The notes under the pieces: model-generated
What the model saw: the letters and a program-made list of their open reading frames with translations, nothing else
The model's database searches: none
What the model was told of the DNA's origin: nothing
Source: Sycon ciliatum
Lineage: Eukaryota; Porifera; Calcarea; Leucosolenida; Sycettidae
Assembly: GCF_964019385.1 (NCBI RefSeq)
Contig: NC_088654.1
Coordinates: 28,272,631 to 28,336,630, forward strand
Length of the DNA: 64,000 nt
Direction: 5' to 3'
Shown here: in pieces, positions 60,273 to 64,000 of the stretch
Position numbering within the stretch: position 1 is the first letter of the stretch
Layout of the letters: each line of letters begins with the position of its first letter
Translations under genes and position numbers: made by a program

Positions 60273-63259
60273 GGAAAGGCTTCCTGTCTGAAGCCTTTCC
60301 ATACTGGTACTCGATGTTCCAGTTTTGTGACACGAGAATGGCACGAGAATTAGTGTACCGCTGAGTGTACCGCTATACACGTGGTCGACACGTAGTCGAC
60401 ACGTTGTTGATACTTTTTTGACACGTGACCCCGTCAACGGTCTGCTTTGTGCCAATGCCACTCGCTAAACGCCGATGTCGCGTACGACAAAGACGACTAT
60501 CCCGTACGCGAAATAGTTAAGAATTGCATGACGTGGACCTGACGGCAAGGACAACTGCGAGGAGGCCCCTTTCGGTACCCCTGACGGGAAGGAGAACTGC
60601 AGAAGTCGACGAAGTCGAACGAGGAGGCCCCTTTTCCGTACCCCATACTGCAAAGTGCCATTGATGGATACCTTTTGCACCTGGAACGACCCCTTAAACG
60701 CTGTCGCGGCGACTATCCCGTACGCGAAATAGTTGAGAACTGCTGACGTGGACCTTTCGCACCTGGAACGGCCCCGTAAACGCTGTCGTGTCGGCGGAGT
60801 GAATGTGCAGGGTACTAGGGTGAAAAGAATTGCTGCAAAGACGTCCCCTCTACTAGGCTCTAGGCCTTTGCCTTTGGAGACCTCGTCGGCGAACTGAATG
60901 CGCAGGGCGAAAAGAATTCCTGCAAAGACGTCCGCTCTAGGCCTTTGGAGACATCGTGGGAACTCCTTCCGGTACTATACAAACTGCTGACGTGGCCGTG
61001 GACATGTACATGGAGATTGGAGAGTCATGGTGGGACTTCATGTACATGGATACATGGTGGGAATTCCTTCCGGCACCCCCGTACCGCAAAGCCAACGGTG
61101 GGGAAGGAGACGTGCAGACGTGCAGGAAGACGAACGAGGAGGAACCAGGACGAGCGAGCAATGGCAGGACTAGCTGGACCGTAAGTAATAGCTGAATTGT
61201 GCATGACAACTTGACATCCATGCGGCACTCGCCACTTGCCACTGCATATTTCTTGTCCACTAACAATGTCTCTCCTCTGCCCCCTGTGTGTCCACGGCCC
61301 TGTTTCTGAATTGGCCCGATGAATCGAATGTCTTCCGCAACTGGAACGGCCCCGTGAACGCTGTCGCGTCGGCGACTGAATGCGCAGGAGGGAAAATATT
61401 GCTGCGAAGACGTCTCCTCTAGACGACGGTAAGGCACCCCATTGATATGTTGCCAGTGTGTGCCAGGGTATCGCGCGATGGTGAATGAGGAATGATGAAG
61501 GGTACGGTGGGACTGTAGACCTGTTACCTTCTACTAACACGTTATCAGGTCGAGAGCGTATTGTAGTCACTCTCTCTATTCCTGTACTTCATTACGTTTA
61601 AGGTGTACGTATAACTTCTCAAAAAAATTTAATGGTCTACAGTCGTGTCGGAAGGGTACGGTGGGACTGTAGACATGTTACCTTCTAACACGTTACCAGG
61701 TGGAGAGTGTCTTGTACTCACGTTATCACTATTAACAGGTCGAGAGCGTATTGTAGTCACTCTCTCTATTCCTGTACTTCATCACGTTTCAGGTGTACGT
61801 ATAACTTTTCCAAAAAATTTAATGGTTCACGTCTTCAGATAGAGAGCGTATTGCACCCACTGTCTAGTCTCTGTAGTGCATTGAGATTTTGTTGATCGAA
61901 CATGAAATGGATACACAGACAAAGCCAGGCCAAGTATATGGCGAGATGTCGCCAGAAGAACGTCTTCAGGTAGAGAGCGTATTGCACCCACTGTCTAGTC
62001 GATTTTGTGGATCGCACATGAAATGGATACACAGACAAAGCAGGCCAAGTACATGAGAGAGTGGACGATGTGCAGATCGACACGGCCTGCGGGTACTTCA
62101 TTAAAGTTAACCGTGACATAACTAGGATAAAAGTTAATCACTGCAAAAACATTGCCAAGTATGTGAGCACTTTGGACTTGACAGAAGAGTGCACGGGCGA
62201 CGTTGACAAAACATATGGCGGTGACTGTCACTATCATGACAGCAGGGCACATCGCACGCAGCATCGCAGATCGTGTCGAATTGCGCATCATAATATTGCA
62301 AAATTGCTCCTGTGCATGCAAGTGGATTTCATTGCACTTCTCAGTTTGGGAAATGCTCGATTTTCACAATTCTCCGTGTGAGTGCACTAGCCCTGAACAG
62401 ACATGTAGGTGAACCGTTTGTGGTGCCTCATAGCCTACCTCACGACCTTCTGCTTTCTTTCTTCATCACTTGTATCTTGCAGGTATATCATCCCGTGACG
62501 ACCACATTGAAGTCTGAATTTGAAGTGTGAAGATGCTTCAGCAACCACATCGTACTTTTCCATTGCTTTCATTGTGCTTCTACTGTGCATGTGTGTAACT
62601 TGTGGGGTAAACATGTGATGACATTGTATGCTGGCGACACGGTCAGATGTTCATGCATCTAACGAACACCTGCATGTTATGCATTGAAAAGGGTTTGCCA
62701 CTTGCGATCCTGGGACGAGTATCAGGTCCGCTTTGTCCTGTGTGGGCTGTATCAGATTGCTGTTCACTTCTCTATCTGTTGGATATGTGACTTTCTGCAA
62801 GTTTCTGGTGTATGGTGGCCACGTCCTTGCTTGTCACTTTGTATGATATTACATTCTGTATTCGCTGCTTCCATGGCATGGTCTGCAAACTGCAATCCTT
62901 GGGCAAATGTCATGTTTGCTATGTTGTGCTTTGGCCGTCAGCTTGTCTACACGCTGTAGTTGAATTATTTTTGTTTCACAACTGACTTCCTCAAGTACGG
63001 TGGCCACTGCTTTGCATGGCATTATACATGAAGAATTTCCTGTTTGTGTCGTGTGCATGTGCGTATGTGTGCGTGGCCACGTGTGTGTGCCGTGTGCATA
63101 CACATGTTTGTGTATCTGTGTGCGGGGTAGCGAGGCGGGGAGGGCTGGTATGTATCAGTGTGTTATTGCAGTCGCATGGCTACATACAGTACATCGCGCG
63201 CGTGGTCATCATGTTTACCTTCGGGGTTGGGGTGGGGAGGGAACGGAAAAAGAGCTGAA
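60273..63259. other. insert X in NLR copy 2: decayed repeats, no clear gene
   Basis: Begins with a short hairpin (ggaaaggcttcctgtctgaa...). Contains diverged repeats of cccgtacgcgaaatagtt / gctgacgtggacct (60505, 60717), tandem copies of a ~180-bp unit (gaagggtacggtgggactgt at 61497 and 61651), a second tandem pair (agagagcgtattgcacccac at 61839 and 61973) and GT-rich sequence (63040-63125). No intact transposase or host gene recognised. Flanked by ATT on both sides (60270-60272, 63260-63262). Confidence 0.5.
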
Positions 63260-63733
63260 ATTATCCATATAAAAATCGCTCTGTGAGCGGTTCTGAAAAA
63301 CCTTTACTGGTACTGCCCCGTCGTAAAAGTAAGAAATTAGAACTGGCCCATTGTCCCCCCAAATGCGAACTGATCCACCTAAATCGCGAATGACGGGACC
63401 CGAACGCACCAGTAGCACGAGGTTCCTACCTGTGGATGCAGATGGGGACGTTGGTCCGGACCATAGGCCATGTACTGTACTAGCGGTAGGCTTCCCTATC
63501 AAAATAATAAATTCTACTACTACTACTGGTGTTACCCTATGATAATTGCCGTGATCCTGTGCCCTCCCGACCTCGTGCTACTGGTGCGTTCGGGTCCCGT
63601 CATTCGCGATTTAGGTGGATCAGTTCGCATTTGGGGGGACAATGGGCCAGTTCTAATTTCTTACTTTTACGACGGGGCAGTACCAGTAAAGGTTTTTCAG
63701 AACCGCTCACAGAGCGATTTTTATATGGATATT
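63260..63733. mobile_element. foldback element with ~160-bp inverted arms in NLR copy 2
   Basis: Element 63263-63730 begins ATCCATATAAAAATCGC and ends with its complement; arms about 63263-63422 and 63570-63730, near-perfect. ATT flanks both sides (63260-63262 and 63731-63733). The right flank is the resumed NLR coding sequence. Confidence 0.8.
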
Positions 63734-64000
63734 GATCTTGTCTTGGCTGTTGAACTACGACGTGCTGAGGTGCGATCTGCAACTAGCCTGTGTGAGTTGC
63801 TGGCTGCTCGATTCGACAGGCTGGACATGGAACAAGATGAGCTGGAGGAGATAGCTCGCCACTTTCGCCGTCATCCGTCACGTCTCTGTGTTGTGCTTGA
63901 CGGCATGGACGAATGCAGCCTGGAGAAATGTAGCCCGTACATGCAAGACATGCTGTTGAGGGAACGCAGTGTTGATATGCATGTGGTGGTCACATCTCGA
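63731..64000 (+). pseudogene. NLR copy 2, NACHT continuation (truncated by window end)
   Basis: Corresponds to codons from about residue 173 of copy 1: VLAVELRRAEVRSAT, then Walker B CVVLDGMDECS (a Phe-to-Leu change compared with copy 1) and VVVTSR at the window edge. Open to the end, so the remainder should lie to the right. Disconnected from its start by 3.46 kb, so the gene is presumably inactive unless the insert is spliced, for which no GT-AG borders are visible. Confidence 0.85.

Noticed and set aside
60273..63730. The interruption in NLR copy 2 as an ordinary intron
   Set aside because: Borders are att|gg and at|att, not GT-AG, copy 1 has no intron there, and a foldback with its own duplication sits at the 3' end.

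Overview
This window reads as repeat-rich genomic DNA from an invertebrate metazoan. The grounds are a NACHT/leucine-rich-repeat (NLR) receptor gene, secreted DAN-type cystine-knot genes with a TATA box and GT-AG introns, tRNA-derived SINEs, Ty3/gypsy, BEL/Pao, DIRS and several LINE families, and very many microsatellites and minisatellites. I cannot place it to phylum; nothing bacterial or viral-genomic is present.

Layout. 1-13.3 kb is a decayed DIRS-like tyrosine-recombinase retrotransposon on the minus strand (gag at 13.1-12.2 kb, RT/RNase H at 12.1-7.4 kb, recombinase at 7.1-6.1 kb, terminal repeats around 1.15-1.4 and 13.2 kb). It is broken by a 2.7-kb Kolobok/T2-type element with TTAA duplications (9.0-11.75 kb) and by a complete APE-type LINE sitting inside a (CA)n tract (2.05-5.97 kb). 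13.85-14.45 kb holds exon-like pieces of an unrecognised minus-strand gene, head to head with an intronless NLR gene (14.9-17.6 kb). 19.2-24.5 kb is a Ty3/gypsy element whose pol is split by a 291-bp insertion built around a perfect 240-bp palindrome and whose 3' LTR has lost 333 bp. 24.6-29.2 kb has a TIR element, a triple-hairpin array, a BEL/Pao gag relic and a gag/ORF1-like relic split by another TIR element.

30-43 kb contains two related cystine-knot genes in inverted orientation (promoter and exon 1 at 30.96-31.17 and 42.65-42.86 kb; coding exons at 32.8-33.7 and 39.2-39.8 kb). Between or inside them lie a CR1/Jockey-like LINE (35.0-37.7 kb), an orphan exon (38.3 kb), a SINE, foldback elements and minisatellites. 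43-52 kb is mostly tandem repeats (12-, 23-, 56-, 171- and 22-bp units) with a LINE RT relic, a hAT-like MITE, a SINE and a 5' fragment of the same LINE family as at 2-6 kb. 53.17-58.22 kb is an apparently intact chromovirus with identical 180-bp LTRs and a 5-bp target duplication. 58.2-59.1 kb is a second Kolobok/T2-type foldback. 59.75 kb to the end is a near-identical second NLR copy, interrupted in its NACHT domain by about 3.46 kb and running off the window.

Most notable: (i) both Ty3/gypsy elements carry a textbook -1 frameshift cassette at gag-pol (X XXA AAC heptamer, 6-7 nt spacer, perfect 8-bp GCCAG/CTGGC stem); (ii) the LINE inserted into a (CA)n tract has a paralogous empty site 0.5 kb away, and its second fragment is also bounded by (CA)n; (iii) the palindrome in the gypsy element contains a hammerhead-ribozyme-like core on both strands and has 13-bp target duplications, suggesting Penelope-type mobility; (iv) the cystine-knot pair shares promoter, exon 1, splice sites and a (TG)n-flanked acceptor, with one copy frameshifted. 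All calls come from reading the sequence; no database search was run.
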